Assembly (NCBI RefSeq): GCF_001306115.1
Contig: NZ_LGCL01000045.1
Coordinates: 1 to 64,000, forward strand
Direction of reading: 5' to 3'
Origin: Ornatilinea apprima
GTDB taxonomy: Bacteria; Chloroflexota; Anaerolineae; Anaerolineales; Anaerolineaceae
Length of the DNA: 64,000 bases
Positions 50,152 through 60,434 of this stretch are shown piece after piece (the first letter of the stretch is position 1; each line of letters begins with the position of its first letter). The notes beneath the pieces were generated by a model, which saw only the letters and a list, made by a program, of their open reading frames with translations, was not told the origin of the DNA and searched no databases. The position numbers were made by a program, and so were the translations under genes.

Positions 50152-52086
50152 TTATGATTGTGTAAAGATCCAATGTGAGACGAGGGTGAAATTTGGTGGC
50201 GTGATAAGAAAGGCGCGCAACGATATGGCTGGCTGGCGCGTGTCATAGGTGGGCGAAACCCAGCCCAGGAAGGGCGGGCATTCACCACTGCCCAGCAGGA
50301 GCTGACCGGCGCGAATGACCTGAAAAGAAAGCTCCAGGGGCTGGTCTTGCTCTGAAAACGCCTTTATATTCAGGCGCAGAACAGCAGAGGGCAGCTGCAT
50401 AGTGAGCTGACCTGCCTCAAAAGACCAGGGCAGGTCCGGCAGCAGCCAGTGCAGGCACGCCGGGCAAGGGTCAGCGGATGGGCGCAGCGCGGTTACTCGA
50501 TCGGTCACCAGCCAGTCACCGGCTTGTTGGAGGGCCAGCGCGCGCTTGTGCTGAATGCCCAGCGCGGCGTATCCATTGTGCGCGGCCGTCAGCGATGCAG
50601 GCGTGGAGGGGGATTGAACCGCTGCCTGCGCCCAATCCAGCCACAAGAATCGCCCGGCGCGCAGCATCTGGTCGCGGTTATGCAGGGTGAGGGTGTTGTG
50701 AGCGAGGGTGCGCGCGAGGGGATGGTCCCAAGGGGGTGGGGCGGTGTAGCGGTAGGTGCCGGCGTCGCAGGCGACATTCTGCCCGCGGTACCACAGGTCA
50801 ACATGCAGTTGGTCAGCATGCGCGGGGCGGTCTGTGAAGCGCACAGCGCGCAGAACTGCCCAACTGTCGGCGCCATTCAACCGGCAGGGGTGGGCGGGCA
50901 GGTCTGCGGTGGGGGCGGCCTTCGCCGGTGGAAGCAGAAGCCAGGCAGCCAACTCGTCCCATGTGCCGGGCGGAAGGGCGCGGCGGCGGGTTAAGGCAAT
51001 TGAAGCGGCCTGCAGAGTTGGGCGGTAATCGGCGTATAGCGCGGATGCCAAAGGCAGAAAGAGCGAGCCGTCGTTATGGCCGAGGTTGGGCAGCGCTCCG
51101 TTGGATGGCTCCATTAAGGAGGCAACCCAATCGGCGGCGGACTGCAGGCGGGTGAGCGAGGCCGCGGGCAGGGCGTCCCCGGCGGTTTGGGCGGCTGAGA
51201 AGGTGGCCAGGCTGACCTGCAGCATCAGGCGGTGGTAGTTGGCCGAGTGCTGGATATATGCGCCGTCAGGGCTGATTTGCGTTTGCCAGGCGTGGTTCAG
51301 CCAGCGCCAGCCCAGCCTTTGCCAGCGCGGGGCGCTGGGGTAACCCTTAAGAAAGACCCCGGCTATATAAAGACCGGCGGCTTCACTGATAAGGTGATTG
51401 TTATTCTGCGCGCGGGCGTAGAGCAAGGTCGGGGGTATGCGCCGCGCGTGGGCAGCCACCACTGAGAGCAGCGCGGCGCGGTCGGCGGGGGTAGAGGTCT
51501 CTGGTTGGGCAAAAACCTGCCAGGCGAAGACCAGAGCGATCAGGCGCAGGGCTACTTCCTGTCCGGAGGCCCAATTGGGTCCCATGTTGAGGGGGTTGGC
51601 CTGAATGAATTGGTGAAAATACTGCCAGAAGGCCTGTGGGTAAACCACGTCTGCGGTGAGCTGGTAGGCGCGGGCGAGGGTGAATACCCAGGTGAAGCGC
51701 GCTGGTTCCCAGATGAACTTGATGTCGGCATAAGGGTCGTCGTCGCGGACCTGTGTCCAGTGGTGTTCTGTGCCGGAGGGGCAAAGGTTGAGGGGGCGCG
51801 GTTCGGCGGAGAAGAAGCGCATCTGCCCGCTGAGAATGAGACTGGCCTCGTCGCGGAGAGCCTGCAGCTCGGCGGGCGAAAGCAGGGCGGATAGCTCTGC
51901 CTGGGCGGGAACGCGAAAGATGGGTTGGGGATCGACGGCGCGCGGGTCGATGGTTGGCCAGGGGGTGGGCGGGTTCAATCGCCGCCAGTGACCGGTCAGG
52001 TAGCCCAGACGGTAGAGGCCAAACAACGCGACCTTTTCAAGACCCAATTCGCGGACAGCCAGAGCGGCTTTTTGAAGGCGGTTCAT
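50152..52086 (-). CDS. heparinase II/III-like polysaccharide lyase
   Basis: 644-residue alginate lyase/heparinase II/III-like protein. N-terminal helical toroid with ANPLNMGPNWASGQEVALRL (about residues 150-170), NNNHLISEAAGLYIAGVF in the centre (conserved Asn-His), HSANYHRLMLQ near 300 and C-terminal beta domain from about 400 with VDLWYRGQNVACDAGTYRY. No signal peptide is seen at this start. Located with surface polysaccharide genes, it may trim or degrade a uronic acid polymer. ATG 52086 is 13 bases past the next gene stop. Confidence 0.85.
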   Translation of the reverse strand: MNRLQKAALAVRELGLEKVALFGLYRLGYLTGHWRRLNPPTPWPTIDPRAVDPQPIFRVPAQAELSALLSPAELQALRDEASLILSGQMRFFSAEPRPLNLCPSGTEHHWTQVRDDDPYADIKFIWEPARFTWVFTLARAYQLTADVVYPQAFWQYFHQFIQANPLNMGPNWASGQEVALRLIALVFAWQVFAQPETSTPADRAALLSVVAAHARRIPPTLLYARAQNNNHLISEAAGLYIAGVFLKGYPSAPRWQRLGWRWLNHAWQTQISPDGAYIQHSANYHRLMLQVSLATFSAAQTAGDALPAASLTRLQSAADWVASLMEPSNGALPNLGHNDGSLFLPLASALYADYRPTLQAASIALTRRRALPPGTWDELAAWLLLPPAKAAPTADLPAHPCRLNGADSWAVLRAVRFTDRPAHADQLHVDLWYRGQNVACDAGTYRYTAPPPWDHPLARTLAHNTLTLHNRDQMLRAGRFLWLDWAQAAVQSPSTPASLTAAHNGYAALGIQHKRALALQQAGDWLVTDRVTALRPSADPCPACLHWLLPDLPWSFEAGQLTMQLPSAVLRLNIKAFSEQDQPLELSFQVIRAGQLLLGSGECPPFLGWVSPTYDTRQPAISLRAFLITPPNFTLVSHWIFTQS

Positions 52087-52099
52087 GAGGTTGGCGGGA

Positions 52100-54259
52100 T
52101 TATTCACCGAGCGGGACGCGGGCGGCTTTTTCCAGCGACTCGATCGCGGCGAAAGAGGCGCGGGTAACACCCCAGAGGTGATCGTAAGGTATATGCGCCT
52201 GGCCCTGGCTGACGGCGCGCAGGAAGGCCTGCCACGAGGCGGCGTGGCCTTTGTCTTGTTGAGTAGAGCGAAGCTGGCGTTTTTTGCCGTTCTCCACCAG
52301 GGTGAGCTGGCGGAAATCATCCAGTTCAGCAATTTTACCGGCGCAGAAAACGTCGAGATGCTCTTTGGGGTACGATTTATCGCCGTTGGCCAGGTAAGCG
52401 ATGCTGCCCAGCGAGCCATCGGGGTACTCAAGGGTGATGAGGACGTTGTCTTGCTGGTAGCGGCCCTGATTGGGGAGGGCATGCGCGGTTACAAAAATGG
52501 GCGGCGCGCCAACCAGGAAGGTGATGAAGTCGATAAAGTGGCAGGCTTCGCCAATGACGCGCCCGCCGCCTTGCTGCGCATCGTGCACCCAGTGTGAAGC
52601 AGGGATAAAACCAGCGTTAACGCGGTAGTGGGCGGCCAGTGGTTCCTGGCGGCCTTGAAGGAAATCTTTGAGCTGCAAAGCCAGAGGGGCAAAGCGGCGG
52701 TTGAAGCCGACGGTCAGCAGGGGCGGCTGGGGCAGACCGGCTAGCGCGGATTGAATCTGGTCCAGTTCGGTGGCGTTGAGCGCCAGCGGTTTTTCACAAT
52801 AGACGTGCTTGCCGTTCTCCAGGGCGGTGATCACCTGCCGGGCGTGCTGGTTGTGGCGGGTGAGAATGGCGACTAGGTTGATGTTGGGGTCATGCAAGAC
52901 GTCGCTCTCGCTGGAGCTGGCGGACTGAAAGCCAAATTTGCGGGCGGCGTGCTGGGCGGAAACGCCGGAGGCAGTGGCGATGACAGATAGATTCACCTGA
53001 CCGGTTTTTTTGATCGCCGGCAGGAACATGGCGGTGGCGTAATTGCCCGCGCCTAAAACGCCCAGCGAGAGGCTGCCCGAAACGAGAGCCTGGCGGGCGG
53101 GCGCGGAAACTTCCACACGGGTGAGGGGCGCGGACTCCTGCTCCGCGGGGTAGGTGAGAACAACACCCAGGAAGGGCTGCTTGAGGCGTCCGGTGATGAG
53201 TTCGTAAGCCTGCGGCGCGTCGCTGATGGCAAAGCGGTGGGTGATGAGTGGTTTCACATCCACGGCGCCGGAGGCGAGAAGCTGCACAAAGGCTTCAAAA
53301 TTGCGCCCCTCAGTCCAGCGGACGTAGCCGATGGGATAGTCTTGCCCATTTTCTTCATAGGCGCGGTCGTATCGGCCGGGGCCGTAGGAGCGCGATATTT
53401 TGAAATCGAGCTCTTTTTCGTAATAAATTTTGCGGGGGACGCGCATGCCCACTGCGCCCACGGCAACCACCATCGCGCGCTCGCGGGCGATGAGACCGGC
53501 CAATTCAACGGGATCATCCGATTTGGTGTCGGCGCAGATCAGAACCGTGTCGAAACCGCGCCCGCAGGTGAAGGCCTGGGCGGCCTGCTCTGCATCAGCG
53601 CGGGGCACGGCCTGGAAGCCCATACGCGTGCTTAATGCAATGCGGGCCGGGTCAAGGTCAATGCCGAGCACCTGGCAGCCAGCGGCGCGGGCGATGCCCG
53701 CTGCCAGCAGGCCGAGCAAGCCCATGCCGATGACGGCCACACTCTCGCCCAGTTGGGGCTGGGCCAAGCGAAAGCCGTGCATGGCAATGGCACCCAGGGT
53801 GGTGAAGGCGCCGGATTCAAAATCCACCGGGTCGGGCAGCAGGGTGAGCAGGTTTTGCGGCACAACGGCGTATTCGGCGTGAACCGCCGCTCCCGCACCG
53901 GCGCAAACGACGCGGTCGCCGGGTTTGAAACCCTGCAGGCCGGGGCCGATTTCGACAATGATGCCGGCTGAAGAATATCCGAGGGTCATGGGCTGATCGA
54001 GGCGGTTGAAGGCCGATTCGATGGTGGGGAGGATGCCTTCGCGCAGGGCTTTGTTGATGACTTGTTTCACCAGGTCGGGGCGGGACTGGGCCTTGCCCAC
54101 CAGACTTTTCTCAGCAAATTCAACCACCATCCGCTCGGTGCCGGCAGAAACCAGGGAAGCCTGCGTGCGCACCAGCGCCGTCCCCGGGCGGGGCTGGGGC
54201 ACGGGCACGTCGACAACGGCGGTTTGACCATCGCGCATATTCTGTAAAAGCTGCTTCAT
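52100..54259 (-). CDS. two-domain oxidoreductase (MDR dehydrogenase plus Gfo/Idh/MocA)
   Basis: 719-residue fusion. Residues 1-350: medium-chain alcohol dehydrogenase type with VGAGTERMVVEFAEKSL-like start, LGYSSAGIIVEIG and VIGMGLLGLLAAGIARAAG nucleotide motif; the catalytic Zn Cys/His set is only partly visible. Residues from about 380: Gfo/Idh/MocA, GVLGAGNYATAMFLPAIK, CEKPLALNATE, GFNRRFAPLA. Such fusions are common in polysaccharide loci and probably act on nucleotide sugars or sugar intermediates. Confidence 0.87.
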   Translation of the reverse strand: MKQLLQNMRDGQTAVVDVPVPQPRPGTALVRTQASLVSAGTERMVVEFAEKSLVGKAQSRPDLVKQVINKALREGILPTIESAFNRLDQPMTLGYSSAGIIVEIGPGLQGFKPGDRVVCAGAGAAVHAEYAVVPQNLLTLLPDPVDFESGAFTTLGAIAMHGFRLAQPQLGESVAVIGMGLLGLLAAGIARAAGCQVLGIDLDPARIALSTRMGFQAVPRADAEQAAQAFTCGRGFDTVLICADTKSDDPVELAGLIARERAMVVAVGAVGMRVPRKIYYEKELDFKISRSYGPGRYDRAYEENGQDYPIGYVRWTEGRNFEAFVQLLASGAVDVKPLITHRFAISDAPQAYELITGRLKQPFLGVVLTYPAEQESAPLTRVEVSAPARQALVSGSLSLGVLGAGNYATAMFLPAIKKTGQVNLSVIATASGVSAQHAARKFGFQSASSSESDVLHDPNINLVAILTRHNQHARQVITALENGKHVYCEKPLALNATELDQIQSALAGLPQPPLLTVGFNRRFAPLALQLKDFLQGRQEPLAAHYRVNAGFIPASHWVHDAQQGGGRVIGEACHFIDFITFLVGAPPIFVTAHALPNQGRYQQDNVLITLEYPDGSLGSIAYLANGDKSYPKEHLDVFCAGKIAELDDFRQLTLVENGKKRQLRSTQQDKGHAASWQAFLRAVSQGQAHIPYDHLWGVTRASFAAIESLEKAARVPLGE

Positions 54260-54383
54260 AATAAAGGAGAGACCTCCTGAAGAATGTTGTTAATAAATGG
54301 ACTTTCTCATTATAAACCAGAAAATTGAGGCATGATATAATCGCACTATCCTAATCTATGCGTATATGCGACCCGGGGTTGGT

Positions 54384-55064
54384 ATGGAAGAACGCAAAAT
54401 TTTATTCTTGAGCAAACGGCGCGAAGATTTTTATGTGGAGCGAGCCCTTGATTTTACGCGGCAGTTGTTCCCCAACACACAGGTGCTGCTGGGGCTGCCG
54501 CGTGAACCTTTCCCGGCGGAAGGGCTGGCCTGGCAGGGGGATTATGTGATCTCTTACCTTTGCCCGTGGGTGGTGCCGGCCAGTGTTTTGGAAAGCGCCA
54601 GCCAGGCGGCGATAAATTTTCACCCGGCGCCGCCGCAGTACCCCGGCACGGGCTGCACGAACTTCGCGATTTACCACGGTGTGAAAGAATTTGGCGCGAC
54701 CTGCCATCACATGGCTTCGAAAGTCGATTCGGGCAAGGTGATCGCGGTGAGCCGCTTCGCGGTGTTTGAAGAAGACACCGTCTATAGCCTGACACAGCGT
54801 TGTTACGGGTATATGCTGGCGCTGTTTTATAACATCGTCACCAAGATCGCGCTCGGTGAAGCCCTGCCTGAGTCGGATGAGAAATGGACCCGCGAGCCTT
54901 ACCGGCTGAAGGATTTGAATGAATTGAAGCGCATCACGCCGGATATGACGGAGGATGAAATTCAGCGGCGGATCAAGGCGGTAACATACCCAGGCTACCC
55001 CGGCGCGTATGTGGAAATCGCGGGGGAACGCTTCACGCATACCGATAAAAATGCTCCCAAGTAG
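54384..55064 (+). CDS. formyltransferase-like protein
   Basis: 226-residue formyltransferase-fold protein, related to the N-terminal domain of methionyl-tRNA formyltransferase and sugar N-formyltransferases. Key region: INFHPAPPQYPGTGCTNFAIYHG with the Asn-His pair (about residues 73-75), and KVDSGKVIAVS after it. In a polysaccharide locus it probably formylates an amino sugar; methionyl-tRNA formyltransferase is less likely because it is short. Start ATG 54384 with a GGGGTTGGT site. A terminator overlaps its end. Confidence 0.82.
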   Translation: MEERKILFLSKRREDFYVERALDFTRQLFPNTQVLLGLPREPFPAEGLAWQGDYVISYLCPWVVPASVLESASQAAINFHPAPPQYPGTGCTNFAIYHGVKEFGATCHHMASKVDSGKVIAVSRFAVFEEDTVYSLTQRCYGYMLALFYNIVTKIALGEALPESDEKWTREPYRLKDLNELKRITPDMTEDEIQRRIKAVTYPGYPGAYVEIAGERFTHTDKNAPK

Positions 55065-55079
55065 GGAGCTTTTTCTTTT
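55047..55079 (+). terminator. intrinsic terminator after the formyltransferase
   Basis: GCTCCC (55053-55058) pairs with GGGAGC (55064-55069), with the stop codon TAG in the loop, followed by TTTTTCTTTT. Confidence 0.75.
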
Positions 55080-55193
55080 GTGCCGAAGACACGCGCGGTT
55101 TGGCCGCCGCGCCTTGCGGTTTTGTAAAACATGGCGCTCACCATTCTTCGTATAATGGAAGTATTATCCATCCCCTGAAGGCACTGGAAGCGT

Positions 55194-57128
55194 ATGGGCG
55201 ATCCCGTAAGTGAAAGTAAATGGAAAGCCACGCGCGGCGCGCTGCTGGACGCGGCGCTGGCGGTAGTGCTGGTGTACCTGTATTTCTGGGGCTCCACGCA
55301 GTACAGCCTGTTTGACACGCGCCTGCTGGTGATCAGCGGGGTGGTGATCGCGGCGCTGGTCGCGGCCTGGGCACTGGCTGGCAGACACCTGCCGGCGCGG
55401 GAAGTGATGCTTCCGCTGCTGGTTTTTCTGGCGGCGCAGGGGTTGGCGGCGGCGCTGTCGATAGACGCGCGGCGCTCGCTGGTTGAGGTGTGGCTGTATG
55501 TGGTGGAAGCCAGCCTATTTCTGCTGTTCTCCGGTCTGGCGCGAGGGCTCTTCACGCCGGGGAGGATCGTGCGGTTGGTGCTGGCGGTAGGGGCGGTCTT
55601 CATGGCGCTGAGCTGGTCTGAGGCGGCGCAGTGGTATCTCAAATGGATTCAGTCGCACCCTGGTGAGTGGCTGCCCGCGGAGAGCTACCGCCTGCCGGCG
55701 CCGAATTTTGTGTGCGTAATTTTGAATGTGTGGCTGATGTTCGCGCTGGCGCGCCTGTGGTGGGCGAAAAGCAGCCTGGAACGGGCCACGCTGGGGCTGT
55801 TCGCGCTTTCGGCGCTGGGTTTGATCTACCTGACCTCTTCGCGCGGGGGATGGATTGGCACCGCGGCCGGGTTGGGCGGCCTGTTTTTGGCGAGCCTGAC
55901 GCTGGCACCCGATTTCTGGAAGGTGCGCTGGCAGCAGGTTCGCGGGTCACGGTGGGGCCTGGCGGCAGTGATTGGGGGCGCGCTGGCGCTGGCGGGCGGG
56001 TTTGTCGCTCTGCTGCTGCTGCAAGAGCTGCGCCCGGGGCATTCGCCGTTTTTACAGGCGCGCGGTTATTTATGGCAGCCGGCCTGGAACGCTTTTCTGC
56101 GCTCGCCGCTGTGGGGCAGCGGACCATTTACTTTTATCAGTTTTTATTTGCAGGTCAATTCGGTGCCGCCTAGCCTGTTTTTTGATTACGCCCACAACAT
56201 CTATCTGGATTTGCTGGGGGGCAGCGGGCTGCTGGGATTAGCCAGTTTCGGCTGGCTGGCCTGGGAACTGATCCGCCGCATTCTGAAAGGATTGAAAGGC
56301 GCGCAGGGCACGGAGCGCGCGGTGCTGACCGGCGCGCTGGCAGCCTGCGCGGCGTTTCTGGCGCACGGACTGTTTGACAGCGTGCATCACACCGTGCCGA
56401 CCAGCGCGTGGAATCTGGCGATTCTGCTGGGGGCAGCCAGCGCGGCCGGCGGGGAGGACGAAAAGAGGCGGGGTTGGCATCCCATTGTCACGGCGGCTCT
56501 GGGACTGCTGGCGGCGGCGGGATTCTTTGTCAACGCCTGGCTGGGGCTGCCAATGGCACGCGGCGTGCGCTCCGCGGAGGAGGGTGACTGGCCGGAGGCG
56601 GCGCGCCAGTTTGAGCTGGCTGCCCATCGAGATCCGCGGCTGGCGGTAATGCACCAGCAGTTGGGTCTGGCCTATTCAAAATTATATCTGTTGGGTGAGA
56701 CAGGCGCGCTGGAGAAAGCCGAAAGCGCGTTCGAGCAGGCTGCCGCGCTGGACCCGTACTGGCTGCTGAATTGGATCAATTTGGGGCTGGCGCGCGAAGC
56801 GCGGGGCGATGCGACTGGCGCGCTGCTGGCTTACCAGCAGGCGGTTACGGCCGCGCCGCAGGCCTATGAAAGTCACTGGCTGCTGGGGCGGGCGCTGGAG
56901 ACCAGCGGTGAGGAACAGCAAGCCAGGCTGCATTACCAATCCGCGTTAAAAAGCTGCCCGAAATGCGCCTGCGCGCCGTTTTGGACCGAGACGGATTTGA
57001 GAAAGGACTTGAGCGCGTCTGTGGATTGCAGCGAAGTGCTGCCGGGCGCGGCGTGGAATCCCGGCTATGTGGCGTTCATGTTCCGGCGGCCCAGTTTGAA
57101 TATGGATTGGGTGTTGGTGGGGAAGTAG
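55194..57128 (+). CDS. O-antigen ligase-like protein with C-terminal TPR
   Basis: 644-residue membrane protein. About 11-13 hydrophobic segments up to residue 430; the extracytoplasmic loop with SSRGGWIGTAAGLGG and FFDYAHNIYLDLLGGSG (HN motif) is typical of the O-antigen ligase/polymerase family. The C-terminal 150 residues have TPR repeats (AARQFELAAHRDPRLAVMHQQLGLAYSK, AALDPYWLLNWINLGLA, YQQAVTAAPQAYESHWLLGRA). Likely joins or polymerises repeat units of the polysaccharide. Confidence 0.85.
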   Translation: MGDPVSESKWKATRGALLDAALAVVLVYLYFWGSTQYSLFDTRLLVISGVVIAALVAAWALAGRHLPAREVMLPLLVFLAAQGLAAALSIDARRSLVEVWLYVVEASLFLLFSGLARGLFTPGRIVRLVLAVGAVFMALSWSEAAQWYLKWIQSHPGEWLPAESYRLPAPNFVCVILNVWLMFALARLWWAKSSLERATLGLFALSALGLIYLTSSRGGWIGTAAGLGGLFLASLTLAPDFWKVRWQQVRGSRWGLAAVIGGALALAGGFVALLLLQELRPGHSPFLQARGYLWQPAWNAFLRSPLWGSGPFTFISFYLQVNSVPPSLFFDYAHNIYLDLLGGSGLLGLASFGWLAWELIRRILKGLKGAQGTERAVLTGALAACAAFLAHGLFDSVHHTVPTSAWNLAILLGAASAAGGEDEKRRGWHPIVTAALGLLAAAGFFVNAWLGLPMARGVRSAEEGDWPEAARQFELAAHRDPRLAVMHQQLGLAYSKLYLLGETGALEKAESAFEQAAALDPYWLLNWINLGLAREARGDATGALLAYQQAVTAAPQAYESHWLLGRALETSGEEQQARLHYQSALKSCPKCACAPFWTETDLRKDLSASVDCSEVLPGAAWNPGYVAFMFRRPSLNMDWVLVGK

Positions 57129-57192
57129 GACCAAATCTAGATTCTTTATTGGGGTGTTACGAGGAGAGGACCCCTTATCCAAGTTGGGATTA

Positions 57193-58488
57193 ATGAGTGA
57201 TCAAGATTTCAAACATGTTGTTAATCTGCTAAAAAAACTGGGGTTGAGTATAGGCGACCAGGGCCTATATTCTGCTACGAATTTCCTACTCAATATTTTG
57301 ATGGTCAGATGGCTTTCGATAGAAGAGTATGGTTTTTTTGCATTAAGTTTTTCTTTGTTTTTGTTTTTTTCGAGTATTCATAATTCGGTTATCCTAGAGC
57401 CTATCACTGTTTTGGCGACTGCGAACCATAAAGACCATTTGGGAGATTACCTGAGGACTGAAACAAGGTTAAATCTTTATACAGTGACCGCGATTGGTAT
57501 AGTTTGTATCGTCTCTTCTTTTGTTGCAGGGATCTTTTCAAGCCGAATGGGAACAAGCTTAATGGTGGTGGGCTTGTCGACACCTTTCTTATTAAGTTAT
57601 TGGTTTTTTCGTCGAATTTGTTATATTGAAAATCTCCCACATGTTGCGGTTTTCGGGAGTGGAGTTTACTCCGTCCTCGTTTTGACGGGTATTTTCCTCA
57701 TGAGAAATTCGAATTTCTTAGGGTCAATCGCTGCGTTTGCATTAATGTCCCTGGCCAGTCTCATTTCCAGCCTGGTTATATGGGTGGGTTTCCGACGATT
57801 AAGAACTGATCGACCCGAAGAAAAAAGTGCTGCTATCCATGAAGTTATGAAAGAGCAATGGCATTATGGAAAGTGGGTAATTGGAGTTTCAATCCTTTAT
57901 TGGATTAATTCCTCTATATCCATACCCTTTCTGGCACTTGACACAGGTTTTGGGGAATCGGGTGTTTATCGCAGTTTGCAAAATCTTATCCTGCCTTTGC
58001 AGCAAATTGGTGTTGCAATCGGAAATCTATTTTTGCCCTGGTTTGCAGCAATCCGGTTTTCTAACAGAAAACAAGCTAATCGACTCATATTGCAAGTGAT
58101 TGCTGGTTTCTTCGTGAGTGGGATCATTTTCATCCTGCCGATTCTGATCTTCCCTGAAGTGGTTTTGTCTGCGTTATATGGAACAGGTAACTTCGAGTCT
58201 TACTTATTGGAAGCACGGGTAATAAGTATTGTCGGATTGGTGTTGATGATTAATGCAGTCCTCACATTCATTTTGCAAGCCAGAAAAAAACCGAACAGTG
58301 TATTATTCGCAAATTTATGCGGCTCCATTATCTCGATCTTCCTGGTCATTCCAATCATTCAGCAGCTTGGACTATTTGGAGCTGTGATTGGATTATTAAT
58401 GACTTCAATCGCTATCCTTATCCCTCTACTTATTTTGGTCAAGAATCAATTTCAACATTACGAGAATTACATGGTGTCCAATGAGTAA
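57193..58488 (+). CDS. polysaccharide flippase (Wzx-like)
   Basis: 431-residue membrane protein with about 12 hydrophobic segments, of the MATE/Wzx polysaccharide biosynthesis family. The start ATG is chosen at 57193. AT-richer than the preceding genes. It probably flips lipid-linked sugars. Overlaps the next gene by 8 bases. Confidence 0.82.
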   Translation: MSDQDFKHVVNLLKKLGLSIGDQGLYSATNFLLNILMVRWLSIEEYGFFALSFSLFLFFSSIHNSVILEPITVLATANHKDHLGDYLRTETRLNLYTVTAIGIVCIVSSFVAGIFSSRMGTSLMVVGLSTPFLLSYWFFRRICYIENLPHVAVFGSGVYSVLVLTGIFLMRNSNFLGSIAAFALMSLASLISSLVIWVGFRRLRTDRPEEKSAAIHEVMKEQWHYGKWVIGVSILYWINSSISIPFLALDTGFGESGVYRSLQNLILPLQQIGVAIGNLFLPWFAAIRFSNRKQANRLILQVIAGFFVSGIIFILPILIFPEVVLSALYGTGNFESYLLEARVISIVGLVLMINAVLTFILQARKKPNSVLFANLCGSIISIFLVIPIIQQLGLFGAVIGLLMTSIAILIPLLILVKNQFQHYENYMVSNE

Positions 58489-59647
58489 CGTGAAAATAAA
58501 CAAGCCAAGCATTGCGATATTAACAACATACATTGCTCCCTATCGGGTCAGCTTGTTTGAGGAATTACAAAAGCGGGTAGGTAAACTACGAATATTCATT
58601 TCAACCAAGATGGAACCAAACCGTCGTTGGGGAATTGATTGGGGCAGGCTTGATGTGGTTGTGCAAAATACAATCACGATTCCGAAAAAGTGGAAACATC
58701 CACATGGGTTTATAGAAACCACCTATACCCAAATTCCAATGGATACACTCTCTTTATTAATTGATTATCAACCAGACGTGATCGTCTCAGTAGAATTTGG
58801 ATTGCGTACCCTCTTTTCAGTATTTTATAAGATATTTCATTGGAGGTGTAAATTAATCATTTGGGCGGCCATTTCTAGCGTCACAGAAAAAGGGAGAAGC
58901 CGCTTTCGGGTGCTAGTCAGAAAAATACTCTTACAGTTTTGTGACGGTGTATATGTGAATGGCAAGAGTGGACGAGCTTATCTAAACTCTTTGGGTATGG
59001 ATGATCAACGAATTTTTGACGCTCCTTACGCAACCGATGTTGATGTGTTCAAAGACATTTCGATTTTTAGAACTCAAGAAAATGCCTATAGACTTTTGTT
59101 TATAGGGCAATTAATTGAGCGGAAGGGATTATCTTATTTATTAAGAGGATTGTCTTGTTGGCTCGAAAAAAACCAGAATAAAAGAATTGAGATGTGGATT
59201 GCAGGATATGGTAATCAAGCTGGCCTGTTGGAATCAGAGAACAAAGCACCAAACTTTGAAATCAAATTGCTGGGAGAAGTTCCGTATGATCGTTTGGCTG
59301 AAATTTATTGCCAGTGTGGAGCTTTGGTTTTTCCAACTCTTGCTGATGAATGGGGGATGGTAGTCAATGAGGCAATGGCGTCAGGATGTATTGTGTTAGG
59401 GAGTTTGTACAGTCAGGCCGTTGAAGAAATGGTTGTTGAAGGGCAGAATGGCTGGGCTTTCCATCCTGAGAATACGGATGAAATTGAAAATGTGCTTGAC
59501 AAGTTCTTCTCAAAAAGCGTTGAGCAATTGAATGAGATGAGAGTAAACGCAAAGGCAAGGTCTTTGGAGTACTCTCCCGATAAAATTGCGGATATGATGA
59601 ATATCGCGATTCAGAGTGTTTTGTGCGTGGATAACGATGAGAAATAA
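58481..59647 (+). CDS. glycosyltransferase family 4
   Basis: 388-residue GT-B glycosyltransferase: AILTTYIAPYRVSLFEELQKR at the N-terminus and the donor domain with LLFIGQLIERKGLSYLL, EIYCQCGALVFPTLADEWGMVVNEAMASG (EX7E-type motif). The gene is AT-rich. The ATG overlaps the flippase stop, the methyltransferase start overlaps its own stop. Confidence 0.88.
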   Translation: MSNVKINKPSIAILTTYIAPYRVSLFEELQKRVGKLRIFISTKMEPNRRWGIDWGRLDVVVQNTITIPKKWKHPHGFIETTYTQIPMDTLSLLIDYQPDVIVSVEFGLRTLFSVFYKIFHWRCKLIIWAAISSVTEKGRSRFRVLVRKILLQFCDGVYVNGKSGRAYLNSLGMDDQRIFDAPYATDVDVFKDISIFRTQENAYRLLFIGQLIERKGLSYLLRGLSCWLEKNQNKRIEMWIAGYGNQAGLLESENKAPNFEIKLLGEVPYDRLAEIYCQCGALVFPTLADEWGMVVNEAMASGCIVLGSLYSQAVEEMVVEGQNGWAFHPENTDEIENVLDKFFSKSVEQLNEMRVNAKARSLEYSPDKIADMMNIAIQSVLCVDNDEK

Positions 59648-60434
59648 CAGATTTCACCATTTGGATCAGTGCCCGATCTGTGGAAATTATCAAGAAGGAA
59701 CTACTGTTGGATCATTCTTGGAATGCCACGTTTGTGGTTTGCTTCGCAAAAAGGAAGTTGATTTCGATGAGATCGACACACAATACAAAGCGGGATGGGA
59801 ATCTCCTTCGGCGCATATTCAGCAGACGGGCGCGACCGACATGGAGTTGTCTGAGAGTTATATTGCACACCTCCTCAAAGAATTGCGAATTAATAGTTTT
59901 TTGGGTTTGCGTATCCTGGATTTTGGCGCAGGCAGGGGTAATATGGCGGCAGCCCTGCGGCATGCGGGCGCAGAGGTTGTCTGTATAGAACCGTATGGGA
60001 TGGAAGAATTAGAAAGGAAAGGTTTTAAGGTTTTCAGTTCAATCCCTGATCTGCCGGAAGACTTGTTGTTTGATGGCGTTGTGTGCCTCGACGTGATTGA
60101 GCATTTATTTGACCCGTGGGAAGATTTCAAACACCTCACCAACGATTTGGCCCCCAATGGATGGATTTTTGTCTCCACACCAAACAGCGCGAGCCTTAAT
60201 TCAAAGTTATCGGGAGAAAACTGGCGGGAAAGAAAAAACCCAGGCCATATTTTCCTTTTTAACCCCAATAATTTGTCTCAAACCCTGGAAATTGCCGGTT
60301 ATAGCGGTATTCACCGCTTGAAGTGGAATATTGTTTATCATCGAAATTTGTTAATTCAGCTGAAAGATTTTGTTTTGTTGCAATCAGGTTTGGATGGAGA
60401 ATTGCGGTTTTTGGCTTATAGGGGAAGTAAATGA
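59637..60434 (+). CDS. SAM-dependent methyltransferase with N-terminal Zn motif
   Basis: 265-residue class I methyltransferase. N-terminal zinc ribbon CPICGNYQ ... CHVCGLL (about 10-35), SAM site RILDFGAGRGNMAAAL (about 92-107), ICLDVIEHLFDPW near 145. Resembles the C-methyltransferases in surface sugar loci. The ATG overlaps the glycosyltransferase end. AT-rich section. Confidence 0.86.
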   Translation: MRNNRFHHLDQCPICGNYQEGTTVGSFLECHVCGLLRKKEVDFDEIDTQYKAGWESPSAHIQQTGATDMELSESYIAHLLKELRINSFLGLRILDFGAGRGNMAAALRHAGAEVVCIEPYGMEELERKGFKVFSSIPDLPEDLLFDGVVCLDVIEHLFDPWEDFKHLTNDLAPNGWIFVSTPNSASLNSKLSGENWRERKNPGHIFLFNPNNLSQTLEIAGYSGIHRLKWNIVYHRNLLIQLKDFVLLQSGLDGELRFLAYRGSK

